A DNA stretch of 64,000 bases, taken from NCBI GenBank assembly GCA_015499995.1, contig JADNRV010000160.1, forward strand, positions 55,454 through 119,453. The letters run 5' to 3'. A model generated the notes under the pieces. The model saw only the letters and a program-made list of their open reading frames with translations. It was not told where the DNA came from and did not search any database. Shown here piece by piece: positions 11,901 through 23,534 of this stretch. The DNA comes from Flammula alnicola. Its lineage: Eukaryota > Basidiomycota > Agaricomycetes > Agaricales > Strophariaceae. A program made the position numbers and the translations under genes. How positions within the stretch are numbered: the first letter of the stretch is position 1; every line of letters starts with the position of its first letter.

Positions 11901-12232
11901 TGAATAACAACGTAAATTGGAGTGAAGAAGGATGTACAGTTCGAGCTTGAGATAAACCGCAGCCAAGTTGGACATAAGCACGGGTTTGGGTCCATCAAAG
12001 TTGACCGCTCGAGCGTAGAAGTCAGCAGCTTCGACATAGTCGCCTTTTTTGAACAGTTCATTGCCCTGTATTCAAGCATTAAGGTAATAATACGTCAACG
12101 TCTCGAAAGAAAGACGCGAACCTCGACTTTCAATTCATCTGCCTCTTGTGCCCTTTGTGCCGCATTCGCGGCGCGTATAGCGCGTCGCGTTGCAATGGCG
12201 GTGGATGACGCCCTGGATGTAGAATGATCCAT
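8941..12232 (-). CDS. TPR + two CCCH zinc fingers + three tandem alpha/beta repeats
   Basis: Five exons, roughly 1,030 residues. The N-terminus is a TPR-like unit (GNELFKKGDYVEAADFYARA, LMSNLAAVYLKLE, ARYRRAMARKALFCFKAA) like Hsp90-cochaperone TPRs. Next are an acidic linker and two CCCH fingers: C-x7-C-x5-C-x3-H near 11470 and C-x7-C-x4-C-x3-H near 11320. The large last exon contains three homologous domains of about 220 residues, each starting with a hydrophobic strand (FVLVMS, FVMILE, FLIILT), with a YVKxGG or YSKNGG turn and a closing GxLGYIGDVS-like strand. The fold looks Rossmann/GATase-like, by inference. Catalytic residues are not evident. CCCH fingers suggest RNA binding. The start at 12232 precedes the first TPR helix; an in-frame extension upstream is possible. 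I do not know a named family with this order. Confidence 0.72.
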
Positions 12233-12354
12233 GAGAAGAAGAAAGAAACCGCCGACAGCTTTCTGCGCGATGACGCTTATTCGTGCCTTTTGCCTTGAAT
12301 AAAGTGAGACACTTCCTTTATGACCGGTTTCACTTCCCAATCGTCTCTGTAATG

Positions 12355-12801
12355 TTACATAAACATTATGATGCTCACGGCGGCCGAGTCGGTGGTTTGA
12401 AACGTTGAAACGTCCGCTTCTGAGTCAGGAATGATATGTTTCAAAACGAAGTCGATTGTGACTGGCGGCAGCGGAATATCGTCTTGAAGCCTTTGAGAAA
12501 GAACCGTGTCGAGGATGAGCTGCCCTTCAAATGGATTTCTGTCTGGAAATGTGTATATATATGCTCGAGTACTATCGTCAGACGAGAGTAAAAAATTCTT
12601 GGTGCTTGAGTGAGAACCAAACATATCAAAGAACTGAACCTGTGTCAGTAAAAAAAAAAAAAAAAGCCGTGTCGAGAGCAGAAAATACCTTGAATGATTA
12701 ACGGGCACATTGGAGATAGAAGGCAGAGACATCTCAGAACTGAGAACAAGGTCTGTCGCCGTGGGAAGATAGGTGTGCGCGCCGCGCCATAAGGATCCCA
12801 A
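12355..12801 (-). CDS. Hypothetical small protein, model uncertain
   Basis: A minus-strand reading frame with a protein-like stretch FDMFGSHSSTKNFLLSSDD and a second part ending in PPVTIDFVLKHIIPD. A poly-T-containing intron-like segment (about 12640-12688) precedes it, but its best donor gives the wrong phase relative to the upstream frame, so exon 1 is not settled. It could also be a 5' extension of the TPR/CCCH gene downstream, though the linking intron would be only about 32 bases. No family recognised. Confidence 0.22.
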   Translation of the reverse strand: MGSLWRGAHTYLPTATDLVLSSEMSLPSISNVPVNHSRYFLLSTRLFFFFLLTQVQFFDMFGSHSSTKNFLLSSDDSTRAYIYTFPDRNPFEGQLILDTVLSQRLQDDIPLPPVTIDFVLKHIIPDSEADVSTFQTTDSAAVSIIMFM

Positions 12802-12902
12802 ATGAAGGCTTTCCTCCTTTCAAAGCTTTTTAGGACATCCTCACCCTCTTTTACCCCCCCCCCCTGGAATAGTGCGGTGACTGCAGTCAAGTCTGCTGCA
12901 CG

Positions 12903-15581
12903 ATGTTCGGAAGATCCGACGTGGAAACCGGGGCTCCCAGCGAGGAGGCCGCCAACGTCTATGACTCACATCAGGAAACTGAGGCTCTCTTACCAACCTC
13001 TAGGCCGGATGCGGAGACAATGAGCTCACCGACCAAGGCAAAGTCGTCATTTGTATTCGACAGGCCCTGTGGACAACCGAAGTTCGGAGCGCTTCACGTG
13101 TCTGCAGCGTTTGTCCTGGGTACGATTGCCTGCCTACTGGCCCAATACGCCATTTGCGGGACGAATTGCTTCAGGAGAGTTGACCAGCTCCCGACCGCGA
13201 CGTACGGCCATTCGAATCAGGATACGGTCTCTATATTAGCACCACCATACGTTGGGTCTACCGAAGTACACCGCTTTCCCCCAACCAAGCCGACGAATGT
13301 GTTCCCTTCACTATTCCCATCCAATGTCGGTTACGCTGGCGGCACCCCCACCGGTGCAGAAGCAGGAATCGTCGCTACAGCTCCTGAATACCCCATGCAC
13401 ACCGGGCACTGCAACAACCAGCTTCTCCGACCTTCCTCTCTGGCTGAAGATCCCTCAAAGAAGGCGCAACTCAGTGGAAACGACGTAAAGAAAGGCAAGA
13501 AGAAGCCCTCCAAGTTCAATTTATTCCGGAGCTGGGGGAACCTCTCCCCGTGGTTCAGCGTGGATCGAGGCCGCTTTGGTTTGGATTCAACTGCCGAGAT
13601 ACCCGATACGTGTCGTATCACAGGGTTGCACTTCTTGCATAGACATGGAGCTAGATATCCGACTGCATGGGGTATGTTATCTCTTTCCACGTCATTTTTT
13701 CACCAGCAGAAAATAACGACCTCGTTAGCTAGCTACGGTGGGCCTGCCCTGTTTGGCCACAAACTGCACAAATCGCCAGAATCATGGAATGCCTCTGGGA
13801 AACTGGACTTCCTTAACGAATGGTAAGCATTCGCTCGGCCTTGCAGAATTTTCTAGCTAATCCGTTTCAGGACTTACAAATTGGGCGAAGAACGTATGGA
13901 TTACTCTTGCTTTATTATGTCTACTTCTGACACTGGGTATTGACAGTATTAACACCTTTCGGAAGGCAGCAACTTTGTGAGTCTTGATATCTCCTGTGAC
14001 CTTCCTTATCCTGATATTCTTTTTAGACGATCTTGGTATATCCGCTCGCCTGAAATATGGTTTCCTTCTCCAGGTTCGGCTGGCACGAAACTTCATCCTC
14101 TTAATTCTTCGTTTAACACAATTTCAGAACTTTACCGAGAAAAACACCCTTCCCGTGTTCAGGACCGAATCTCAGTTCGTCTCTACCTTTCTCCATCGTC
14201 TACCTCGTTAGTTTACCCGTGATGCTCTAGGGACCGTATGTTGGCGTCTGCCATGAACTTTGCTATTGGGTTCTTCGGCTATCCATTCGATGGACAATAT
14301 CAGCAAAGTATCACGATCGAAGCAGATGGGGTACGAGTTTTCTGGTATCAGTTATGAGCAACTGTATGCTAAGACTCAATCATCTAGTTCAACAACACTC
14401 TTGCGCCCTACGCGACGTACGCAATTCTTGGCCTCGATGGATGTGTTACAATTAACTAATTCGCTTGCTTGTACAGTTGTCCGAATGCCCGTGTCAGGTC
14501 CAAATCCGAGCGAGGCAACTGGTATATTAGTCGTTGGGCTGACATTTACCTCAAGGATGCCCGCAAGCGGCTGCAGAAGCACTTGCATGGTCTCGACTTG
14601 TCCATCGAAGATGTGTACATCATGCAGCAGATGTGCCCTTATGAGGTACATTATATAGTAGCTGCATAAGAATTAGTATCTGACCTGATTTTTAGACCGT
14701 GGCTTTAGGATATTCCAAATTCTGCGAACTGTTCACGGAGGATGAATGGGAAGGGTTCAATTACGCGTATGTGTTCCCATTTCTTATAAATCTGTTGGGC
14801 GCTAGGTTGAACTGATATTTTCTTATGGGCTAGGCTTGACCTCCAATTCTGGTACGGATCGGCATTCGGCTCTCCTGTCGCTCGCGTACAAGGCATTGGC
14901 TATATCCAAGAGATGGTCGCTCGGTTGACCCATACCCCTATCGAGACGCACAACACGTCGACCAACGCCACTCTCAACGATAGCCCTATAACTTTCCCTC
15001 TTGGACAGAGCTTGTACGTCGATGCCACGCACGAGGTCGTCGTTTTGAACAGTCAGTATCTTTTTTTGCATTGATGGACCTACTTGTTTTTTTGGCTGGG
15101 TTACTGACTCTTGGGATTAATGTAGTTATCACCGCGCTCAACCTGACCAATTTCGCCGAGTCGGGTCCTTTACCGTACACGCATATCGACCATGACCGGT
15201 CCTTCCGCGTTGCAGAGCTAGCGCCGTTTGCCACAAACGTTCAATTCCAACGTGCGTACCGCATTTCATCATCCCCCTAAGCCCACCGCTCATACTCATA
15301 ACTTCCTCCCTCTAGTCCTTGAATGCTCATCCGAGTCCCTACCGGGCCCGCAGATCCGCATCATCATCAACGACGGCGTCGTCCCTCTCACGGGCATCGA
15401 CGGCTGCCCCAAGCAGAAGGACGGCATGTGTCCCATCGACGCGTTCGTCGCGGCGCAGAAGCAGACGATTTCGGAGACAGACTGGATGTGGGACTGTCAT
15501 GGTGATTGGGATGTTCCGCCGGGTACGGAGTGGGAGACGGTGACGGGCCAGCCGCCTAAGCCGGAGGAAGTGAGGCGATGA
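12903..15581 (+). CDS. Membrane-anchored histidine acid phosphatase (phytase-like)
   Basis: Roughly 700 residues from about 12 exons. A cytosolic tail is followed by a single hydrophobic segment (about residues 63-86, AFVLGTIACLLAQYA) and a stalk, suggesting type II membrane topology. The active-site motif RHGARYPT is complete (13641-13664). Downstream order matches fungal HAPs: ASYGGPA, LTPFGRQQL, YGFLLQNFT, LPVFRTESQDRM, FAIGFFGYPF, and a C-terminal IINDGVVPLTG then CPIDAFVAAQ. The family hydrolyses phosphomonoesters such as inositol phosphates through a phospho-His intermediate. Odd: the usual proton-donor HD motif reads DATHE, with Glu in place of Asp. Convergent with phosphomannomutase. 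Confidence 0.85.
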
Positions 15582-16247
15582 AGATTTTTTGGGAGTTTTG
15601 CTGGGATCTGGGATGTAGAGCTTAATGGGGTCGATTTTTTGGCAGAGGGGTTTTGGGTGGCTGGATTTTGTGTGTAGAAGAGAACGGGCAGTTACTAACG
15701 TTAACCAGGAGAAGGCTTGCATATTGAGGATGTCTGAAGCTGTGCCGAATACATATTCTCTATTATTTTTTGTATCGTTGGTATCTTCAAACATCAGGCT
15801 ACTATCATTTACCAGGAGTTTTTACCTTGCCATTCCTCCACGACGAATAATCCTTTGACCCCCAAATTATCAGGCAAGATGGGGTTTTTCCTGTTCTATG
15901 TGACTATTATCTAGGAGCTCGAGTTTGAAATTTTTGATGCTGTCAGGCTGTCTCTTTTAAAAATTTGATATTCATAAACAGTAAGATATCTGCGAAGCTT
16001 GTGAAGGAGAGGTTGAGAATTGAGGGAGAAAAATGGATTTTAAAACTCCTGGAATTTTCAAACTCCTGGTAAATCATAGTATTGCAAGTTCTTCTTGAGG
16101 CCGAGCAGTAAATATTGATGGCTCTAAGCCCCTGAAATTCTACCAAACAGTGTATGCAGGAATTTCGTTAGCAAAACGCCAACCTTTCGTTGCTTCAGAA
16201 AACCCAAGAGCGCATCCGATTAATTCCTAGTCAAATTTATTTGATCA
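15582..16247. other. Convergent intergenic region
   Basis: About 670 bases between the phosphatase and phosphomannomutase stops. AT-rich with no domain-like ORF on either strand. I see nothing but probable 3' UTRs. Confidence 0.55.
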
Positions 16248-17337
16248 TTAATCTTGAAGGAACAATTTCTTCAGAATTCGTATAGTATCTGCTGGACTCT
16301 TCACACTGTGGCCGATTGTTCGAGGGTCGATATAGATTTCGTAGTCGTTTCCGCCCTTTAAAAAGTTTAATTGCAAGGAGAGGTTATTAAAACAAAACAG
16401 GGGCTTACCTTGTATGTTCTATCACCAAAGAAGTGGATTTCTTCGAAATTCTCATCCTCTACGATGCCCAGAGCATAAGTCTTGTCCCAACCATTCGGGA
16501 AGATGTCGAAGGAGATTTGACCCCCGATTGAGTATGTCAAGGGATAATCAGGGAACTTTTCCTTCAGAGCCAGGATAAGTCCGGCCCTGTAACCGTTTTT
16601 CTAGATGAAGTGATTAATAAATAGATATAAAGGAGCATGGGTAACACCCTACAAGGTCGAGGGCTTCAAACTCGTTGCGTTCTTGTATGCTGAGGAATAT
16701 TGAATAGCTTTCTTATATATATAAAATGGAAAACACACGTTGCGTTGCGGCCAATTGGGCTGACGTTGACTATCCCTTTGCGGAATTCCACGAAGGTACC
16801 ACTGCAGATATTTTCTTAGCATGTGGTATATAACGCGCGTATGGACCCATACCGCTTGATTGGAACGTCGAGGTCAGCGATGTAATGAAGAATGAAGTTG
16901 ACCAGCGGTTTGTAGCGCTCCTCGCCCAAGAAATTGATGAAGGATTGGTTTGGGAGAGGTTTCCCAAGCTTGAAGCCCGTCAACCCATTCTCGGCAAATG
17001 CGTAATCGAATTCGTCAAGGACTGTTGGGGATGAGATGGATCATATGCTCTCGAAGAAATGTCACAGTCATACTATTCGTATCGCCAGTCTGAAGTTGTT
17101 CAGTGATCTTGCCCAGATCAGAACCTCCAACAAATCCAATTGCAAGCTTTTTTCGGAGGGCGCGCAAAGTCTGGATCATCTCTGGCGATGCGGTCTACGA
17201 AATCCATTCAAGTCCTTCAGAAGAGCAGGAGAATAGGAACCAAGCATAAGTACCTGGCGCGCAGGAGACAGCGTTCCATCAACATCGAACAAGCAAAGCT
17301 TCTTAAGGGGTCTGTCGGAAAAAGCTGCAGAAACCAT
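16248..17337 (-). CDS. SEC53: Phosphomannomutase (HAD superfamily)
   Basis: Start at 17337 gives [20 protein letters not shown], containing the HAD nucleophile motif DxDGT ([11 protein letters not shown]). Splicing seven exons then reads [102 protein letters not shown] and [18 protein letters not shown]. These are the conserved blocks of eukaryotic PMM/Sec53, about 260 residues. It converts mannose-6-phosphate to mannose-1-phosphate in the cytosol, feeding GDP-mannose for glycosylation (compare ALG2 at 58051-59785). All introns are about 45-60 bp GT-AG. It looks complete. Confidence 0.93.
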
Positions 17338-17843
17338 TTCGACTCGTAAAGAAGAACTAGAAAAGACGTGGCGGTTGTAGACAGGTTACATACCGACCAA
17401 AGGACATTCATGGCCGTTGCCTAATGCACGCGCAAATCAGGACGCGTTTGAATAATTATGTCGGAATTTCGTCTAACGTCCGAGTCCGGCCGTTATTTGC
17501 AGAAAGTCGAATCTGCTCACAGGTGCTCGGGCCAGGTACTGAAATACTTATCATTTATGTACCCTTCACTCCAAATCTTTTTCAACACTGGGTCTGGTTC
17601 AGCCTCGCTCGAATCCGCACGTCGTCGTGCACGAAGTACATACCCTTCGTAATTTTAAAAAATTTAGCTGTTCACATTATGGAACACTTCAATGAAGATT
17701 TTTTTTTTTTGGTCGTCAACACATATCATTGTGGACAACAATCATGGAAGACTACAAACAGTACAGATATGCACTAGAAATATTACTCTGACTTAGTAAC
17801 CTGGCCAATCACTAGAAGGTAAATCAGTAAACATCTGAGCCTC
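17338..17843. other. Intergenic region
   Basis: About 500 bases upstream of phosphomannomutase and downstream of the His-rich gene, so it should contain the phosphomannomutase promoter. A run of 10 T lies near 17700. No gene seen. Confidence 0.5.
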
Positions 17844-19121
17844 TCAGCAAGACAGTGCACAACTTACAGCAGTGGCAGTGGGAGCAGCGGAGGTCACGCT
17901 GGCGGAAGCAGTGGCAGCCTCCTTCGCGCCCTCACCGTGGTGCTTGTGGAGGCGGTGGCGGCGGAGACCCTGCTTGTGGTGCTTGTGGTGCTTGTGCTTG
18001 TGCTTGCGGAGCTTCTTGGTGGCGGTCTCCTCGGGAACAGCGGCGCTGTCGGTAGGGGTGGGCTCGGCAGCGGCGGCGGCGGCGGCGGCGGCAACCTCCC
18101 TTGCGCTCAGGTCGGCGCTGTCAGCAGCGGCGGCAGAGGAGGTGGCGGCCGGGGCAGCGCTGGTGGTGGTCGTGGGCTTGGCCTTCTTGTGACCGATCTA
18201 TTCGGAGAATGGGAATCAGCCACGGGCATTCCTTGATATTTTTAGGGTAAGATACTAACGTGGAAGAGGTTGGTCAACCAGCCACGGGCGGCAAGAGCAG
18301 GAGCAGGAGCCGCAGATGGGTCCTGGGGGGCAGGAGGAGCAGCGGCCTGAGATATCAGATATTAGTATGAGTTCTACCAAGACCAATTGGCAGAAAGAAA
18401 CTCACGTCGGCGGCAGGAGCAGGAGCGGCAGCAGAGGGATCGGCAGCGGCAGCAGCGGGTTCAGCTTGCTTGTGGTGCTTGTGGTGTTTGCGGTGCTTCC
18501 TGTGCCTGTGCTTGTGGCCACCGTGGCCGCCGTTGCCGCCGTGTTCGCCACGACTAGCAAGGGGAGTCTGCACATCGGGAGTCGCCGGGCCAGAAGGCGT
18601 AGCAGGAGCAGCCGAAGGAGCAGCCGAGAGATCACCGGACTTCGATGCCGCGAGAGCGCCCTTCTTCTCACCCTTGTGGTGCTTGTGGTGGTGGTGGTGC
18701 TTGTGGAGTCCGTGGTGGTGGTGATGGTGATGGTGGTGCTTCTTCGTCTAACGTTTTATATAAATTTATGGGTGTTTAAAAAAGCTGTAGAAAATTAAAA
18801 TACCTTGCCGGTCTCGGTGGGGGTGGCGTCAAGGGAAGCGGCAGTCGCTGATGCAGCACCAGTAGCGGTGGCGGTCGCCGCTACAACATCACGGACGACA
18901 AAATCTTCGAAATCCTCATCGAACATACGGGCCTCGAGATCGAAGTCACTGTAGTCACGCTCGGCAAGGTCATAAGAGGGCTGCTGCTACAAGCACCCCC
19001 AATGTTAAATGAGCAGTTATTCACATCGACACAAAGGAAAAATACATACGACGGGGAGAGCCATCACAGCGCTTCCGTAAGCGAGGCAGGCAACAAGAGC
19101 GAGAGTGGTTGTGGAAGGCAT
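17844..19121 (-). CDS. Secreted His/Lys/Ala-rich low-complexity protein
   Basis: MPSTTTLALVACLAYGSAVM at 19121 is a clear signal peptide. Five or so exons follow: an acidic stretch (YDLAERDYSDFDLEARMFDE), then His tracts (KKHHHHHHHH, HKHHHHHKHHKGEKK), a Gly/His block, HRKHRKHHKHHKQ, Ala/Pro/Ser linkers, and a last block KLRKHKHKHHKHHKQGLRRH. I estimate about 320 residues. The composition suggests an extracellular, possibly metal-binding or wall-associated polycation; function is not known. The end is uncertain: reading through gives TGA at 17844-17846, while a GTAAGT donor just before would splice to an immediate TGA. High-GC plus-strand ORFs over it are antisense shadows. Confidence 0.7.
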
Positions 19122-20170
19122 ATTTATTGAATGAATGTAAGTTCGTAAGTTCTGTGAGAGCGCCCATGGTTAGTTGACTCATTGCGTCGACAGCGACCAG
19201 CAAGACATACTTCTTTAATTGAAATCGCGTGTGGTAGAGGGAACCGGCCCTTGAAAGTAACTGTGCACCGAATGTCAGACAAAAAAAAAAGGATGAGCGG
19301 AGGACGGGCAGACGTACTGGATATGCGCGAAGCTGAGGAAGATGCACCAGGCACTTGGGGAAAGCAAGAATGGGTTCGAGCAGGTTGATATACCCTTGGC
19401 CGGCTAGCTATTTTTGTCTGACACGCGGAACCGCAGATTGTCATCAGCCGGTGGCAGTCGGACCCACCTCTCACAGCCTACCATCAACTCATCATAGTCC
19501 GAAACACACCCTCATTTTGTATCAAGGCCGAGCCTGTATGTATTCCTGTACACACACATATGTATGACATTGCGAAAGATGAAACTGGAATTAAAAAATG
19601 AACATCGAGTAGATGCAATGGAGGGTTTATTGCTTGTTTAGTGCCAAATTATGTACGCTGTGGTCACGCACATCTAAGTAACGTGGTGTGGGTATAGAAA
19701 GTTGGTAGAAAGCGTGGACGGCAGTGGGCAGATGAGTTTTCGGATCTCCGGCATGCAAGCTGTTCCCCTATGTCCAGAAAATACGAATGGATCATCACCG
19801 CCGCAGTCCTGAGTGGAGAGCGTTCGCAAATTTCGTTGTCATGTACAGCCACAATCAAGCATCGTCGAACTCCAACGGAGCGGCATATGCCTTGCGTAAG
19901 TACTCATCGATTGAATGAGTAACCAGGTTTGAAGTATATGGCGATCCCTGGCGGGCTTGTGAAAATAGCGAATCAAATATAGGGGGTCAAACGGACAAAC
20001 AGCAGCCTAGAGCTCGTCATGACACAGCCCCGTATCTCACAAAGACAAATCTATGCCCCCAAGTCAACTGGCCGATAAGTAGCCAAGAAGCTTTGACCTG
20101 CTCCGACTCGGCGCAAAAATCCCTGAGCAGTGAGCTCATGAGCGAATTCGGACATATTGACATCCCCAGT
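19122..20170. other. Intergenic region
   Basis: About 1.05 kb holding the promoter of the His-rich protein on the left. No ORF with recognisable content on either strand. The right edge is the direct-repeat copy at 20171. Confidence 0.5.
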
Positions 20171-20247
20171 AAATTCGAGTTCTCGCTTTTGTCAAATTCT
20201 CAAAAGGTCGGTAGCACGATATCTATCATGCTCTCTCATTAATCAGT
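20171..20247. repeat. Direct repeat copy A (77 bp)
   Basis: Begins AAATTCGAGTTCTCG and ends ATTAATCAGT. Aligned by eye to copy B at 28709-28788, about 65 of 81 columns match, in the same orientation. The two copies bracket the divergent gene pair. Confidence 0.65.
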
Positions 20248-20365
20248 TTACAACTCAGACACGAATCAGACTGTTCCAAATCCTCAACAGGTGCGATAAA
20301 CCGCCTGACGGCCGCAAGCAAAGTGCCAGTTACCAGTACCACCAAGCATTCGTCGTCACCATTGC

Positions 20366-23300
20366 CTACTTTTTCTTCCTGGGTTTCGTCTGGGGCTTCT
20401 GCTCTTTGTACGCCGGGGTGAACGGAAGTTTCGAGAGCGGGTCGTCCGCTGCCTTGGTCCCTGTGCCGTACTGCCCGACGCTCGCCATGGTCAATGAGCG
20501 GGCGCGCTTCCGATTCGCTGGCTTCACGCCGGGGTTGCCGTCGAGGTCTTTGTAAGTCTTCGATAGCTCCGTCTCGAAGTTGAATTTTGGAACAGTCTTG
20601 ATGTTCTTCGGCAGGCCTCTAACACCGAAGACGTGGTCCTCGACGAGCTTGTCCAGCTGGGCTTCAAGGCGCATCGGGATGGTGCGCGAGAACGGTTCAA
20701 TGATGAGTTTGGCGTTCATGCTCCGGTTCTGAACATGCCTTACAAGTCAGCAACGCGTGCATGGGGGAAGAAGGTAGGAAGGGTGAACGAATTGACGATA
20801 CGCGAGACGTACCAGGTGACTGAGCTCGATCTGAAACTCGTACTCGAGCTGCGGAGCAAGCCATGAATATTTCTGGGTCTTCATCCACTTCGGATTATGC
20901 TTCGCTTCTTCCTCGCCATCTATTTCCGACTCGGTCGCCATGCCGTTGTCTCCCGCTGCCATCTCCGAATCCACTTGCATCCCTGTGGGCTCGGGATCCG
21001 GCCTGGCATTCTGAAGCCGGGCGGCTGTCTCTTTATCGAGTTTGAACTTCTCTTCCTGAGGCTCATCCCTGATGGGCTCATCGCCCTCCTCGTAATGCTT
21101 GAAGTCAAATCTTGTGCTGAGGGTGCTCGTAATCTTGGCCTTCCGCGCGGCGCGTGCCGGCTGCTTGGACTTCTTCAACGCTTGAAGGCGCTTAAACTCC
21201 AAAGTAGTAATGTTTTTGATCGTGGATTCGGGTCTATGAAGTTGCAAACAAACACGATCATAAGACATTGTCTTCTTAGTATGTGATCAATGGCCTACCG
21301 GATCATGAAGGTGTTTGCCTCCTTGGTCCCGAAGATGAGGTTGCGGATGGTCTGGGAGGACAGCTTGCTCGCGGTGTCGTTCATACCTCCGAACGAAAAA
21401 GCAGAGCGGTGAAGCCACTAGAGATTGCACATCCATGTGAGTCCTGGTACATTGAATTGTCGGAGAAAGCCACCTACTTCTGCTTGATTCTCCCAGGCAG
21501 TGCCGTCATCGTTCTTCGGCCATCCAAATATCTCTGCAAACTGGGGTGCGGGTATTCAGATCCCAGCAGTGGTCAATTGATGCGTGGTAGAAGACCGACC
21601 TTTGTCGCGCTGACGTTGTTCATCACTGCTCCCTGCCCTTTGCCACGATCTTCACCAACGACCGCGCTCACTTTGTGCTGCGTCATAGATGTTTCCGTCG
21701 ACTGCGCGCGCGGGCGCTGGGTATGCGGTTGGAGCTTGCGGAACAGCTCATCGTCTGCCTTCTTTGCTTGTTCGGCGGTGGGAAATGGCCGGGCCTCCTT
21801 CCGTTGACCCTCTTTTCGGAGGACTGTTATGGTCTCGGGGGATGCGTATAGCTTATAGAGGTTCAGAAGGTGTTTTCCTATAAGGACCCAGCGGACTTTC
21901 GAACCGGGGCTAGGGATGTCACCTTTGCCCCGCTCGACGATTTCACAGTCTGGCTGGCAGCGGCACTTAGCCAGTGCCTTAGTGAGGAGCTTCTTCAAAA
22001 CAACCTTGTCGATTTCGTCACATGGTTCTATGCGGAGCATTATGTCCTTGCGCGGGACCTTCTTTTTCCCTGGCAAGTCCCAGTATCGGGCGACGACCGC
22101 GTTATTGGGCCGCTTGGGCGGGCTCTCTGCGCGCTCGGCCACTCCTAGAAAGAGGCGCAAGTGAGCACATAGCCCATAGCTCCGAGGGGTGAGCTACAGC
22201 AGACGTACGCTTCCAATAGTCGTATTGTTTAGAAACTCTTTGTTCGTTGGTCATTGCAACCACCTTCTTCTCAATCTTCATCTCAGCCCGCACAAATGTG
22301 CCCCCAGGAACGCCGATGCCCTCGAAACGGCCACGTGCAGTCCAAAGGGTAAACGGTCTTTCGCCCTGCAATACAGTTTCGTAAGTGACATTACCACCGG
22401 AGACAATGATCTGAACTCCTGACTTTGACATCCTGTGCCCAATCAGACGCGTATTCCTTGTCATAATTTCCCTCCAGCCTCGCTTGCAGTACCTCGGCGA
22501 GGATGTACAGGCCAGTGGTAAGCATGACAAAGTGGCGTTCCTCGACTGCTGGTTTGGTCTCCTCCACGACGCCCTTGTAGACAATGACATTCAAGGTACG
22601 TGGAGGCGCTTCCTCTTCAAGTTCAATGGCGGCTGCTGCTTTCTTCTTACCCCGAGACTTGATTTTAGGCATTGGCTTGATTTCGCCTTTCACCGTGATT
22701 TCCAGTCTATCCGGGAGCTGCTCGAAGCCTGAAGTGGTTTTAGTCCAGTCCTCAAACAGGCATCTGTGAAAAGATATCGTACCATCGTACTCGACAGCTG
22801 CATCACCATGGGCTCAAATCAGCACACGCCTCGATATCACAGTCAAAGAAATTCGTACGAGGCGGTGGTGGCTTTGGGACGTCCTTCTCTTCCTTTATCT
22901 GCATCGTTTCGTCGACATCATCCTCCACATCGCTCTGTTGCTCTGTATAATTTATAATAGTCAACCTCCGACGTAACGGAGCATTAGCTTTGAAAATTCC
23001 ACCTTGGCCAATTTGGTCGTCGTCCTTGGCCTCTTCTACCTCTTCTTCAAAATCCTGTTCAGCGACTGCAAGGCAAACGGTTGATGGCGGTTAATGCATG
23101 ATCTGCAGCGGAGTATATGAGCGGCCTACCAGGATTCCCGAAGGGAAGTTTATTCTGTGGATTGATGGTACGACTGAACCAATCGAGCCTGGCCACGGCG
23201 AACAAATTTGGTTGACCTGCACTTGGCCAATCAGTCGTTGAGGAGCCTAGAGGAGGATGGTGCGAAAACGGTACACACCACTTATGTGCAGAAGGGAAGT

Positions 23301-23534
23301 TAGAAGAGTTGAAATGGGTAAAACTTAACATCATCGAACACATACTTGAATGCATGGGCCTGTCGAGCATCTGGAAGAAAATCCACGTCGGTGAGGTCAG
23401 AATAGAAGCGCACAAGAAGGAGAAAGCTGTTGCACGCGACCTTCGAAGGCTATCTTCTGCTTCTTGTTCCGCACATCGAATTCTTCAAGTGCTTCGCCGG
23501 AGGGTCGCCTATTAGTATCATCAGATCCATCCAT
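20366..23534 (-). CDS. Large multi-exon protein of unknown family
   Basis: Start at 23534 gives MDGSDDTNRRPSGEALEEFD. Many exons can be chained, with several junctions uncertain between 22750 and 23350. Visible blocks in order: acidic region rich in Glu/Asp, a basic PKIKSRGKKKAA patch, a strand/helix segment ERHFVMLTTGLYILAEVLQA, GERPFTLWTARGRFEGIGVP, YWDLPGKKKVPRKDIMLRIE with a short Cys cluster (CRCQPDC), LIGKHLLNLYKLYASPETIT, QTIRNLIFGTKEANTFMI-like block, a MQVDSEM-containing acidic linker and a Lys-rich C-terminus ending KPRKKK. The mix of charged linkers and NLS-like patches suggests a nuclear protein, by inference. It is divergent from the large gene at 24531 and lies inside the direct-repeat bracket. 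No family recognised. Confidence 0.55.

Noticed and set aside
17855..18236. Gly/Cys- and Val-rich plus-strand ORFs
   Set aside because: They are antisense to the His/Lys/Ala codons of the secreted protein gene; the biased composition is a shadow of GCC, CAC and AAG codons.
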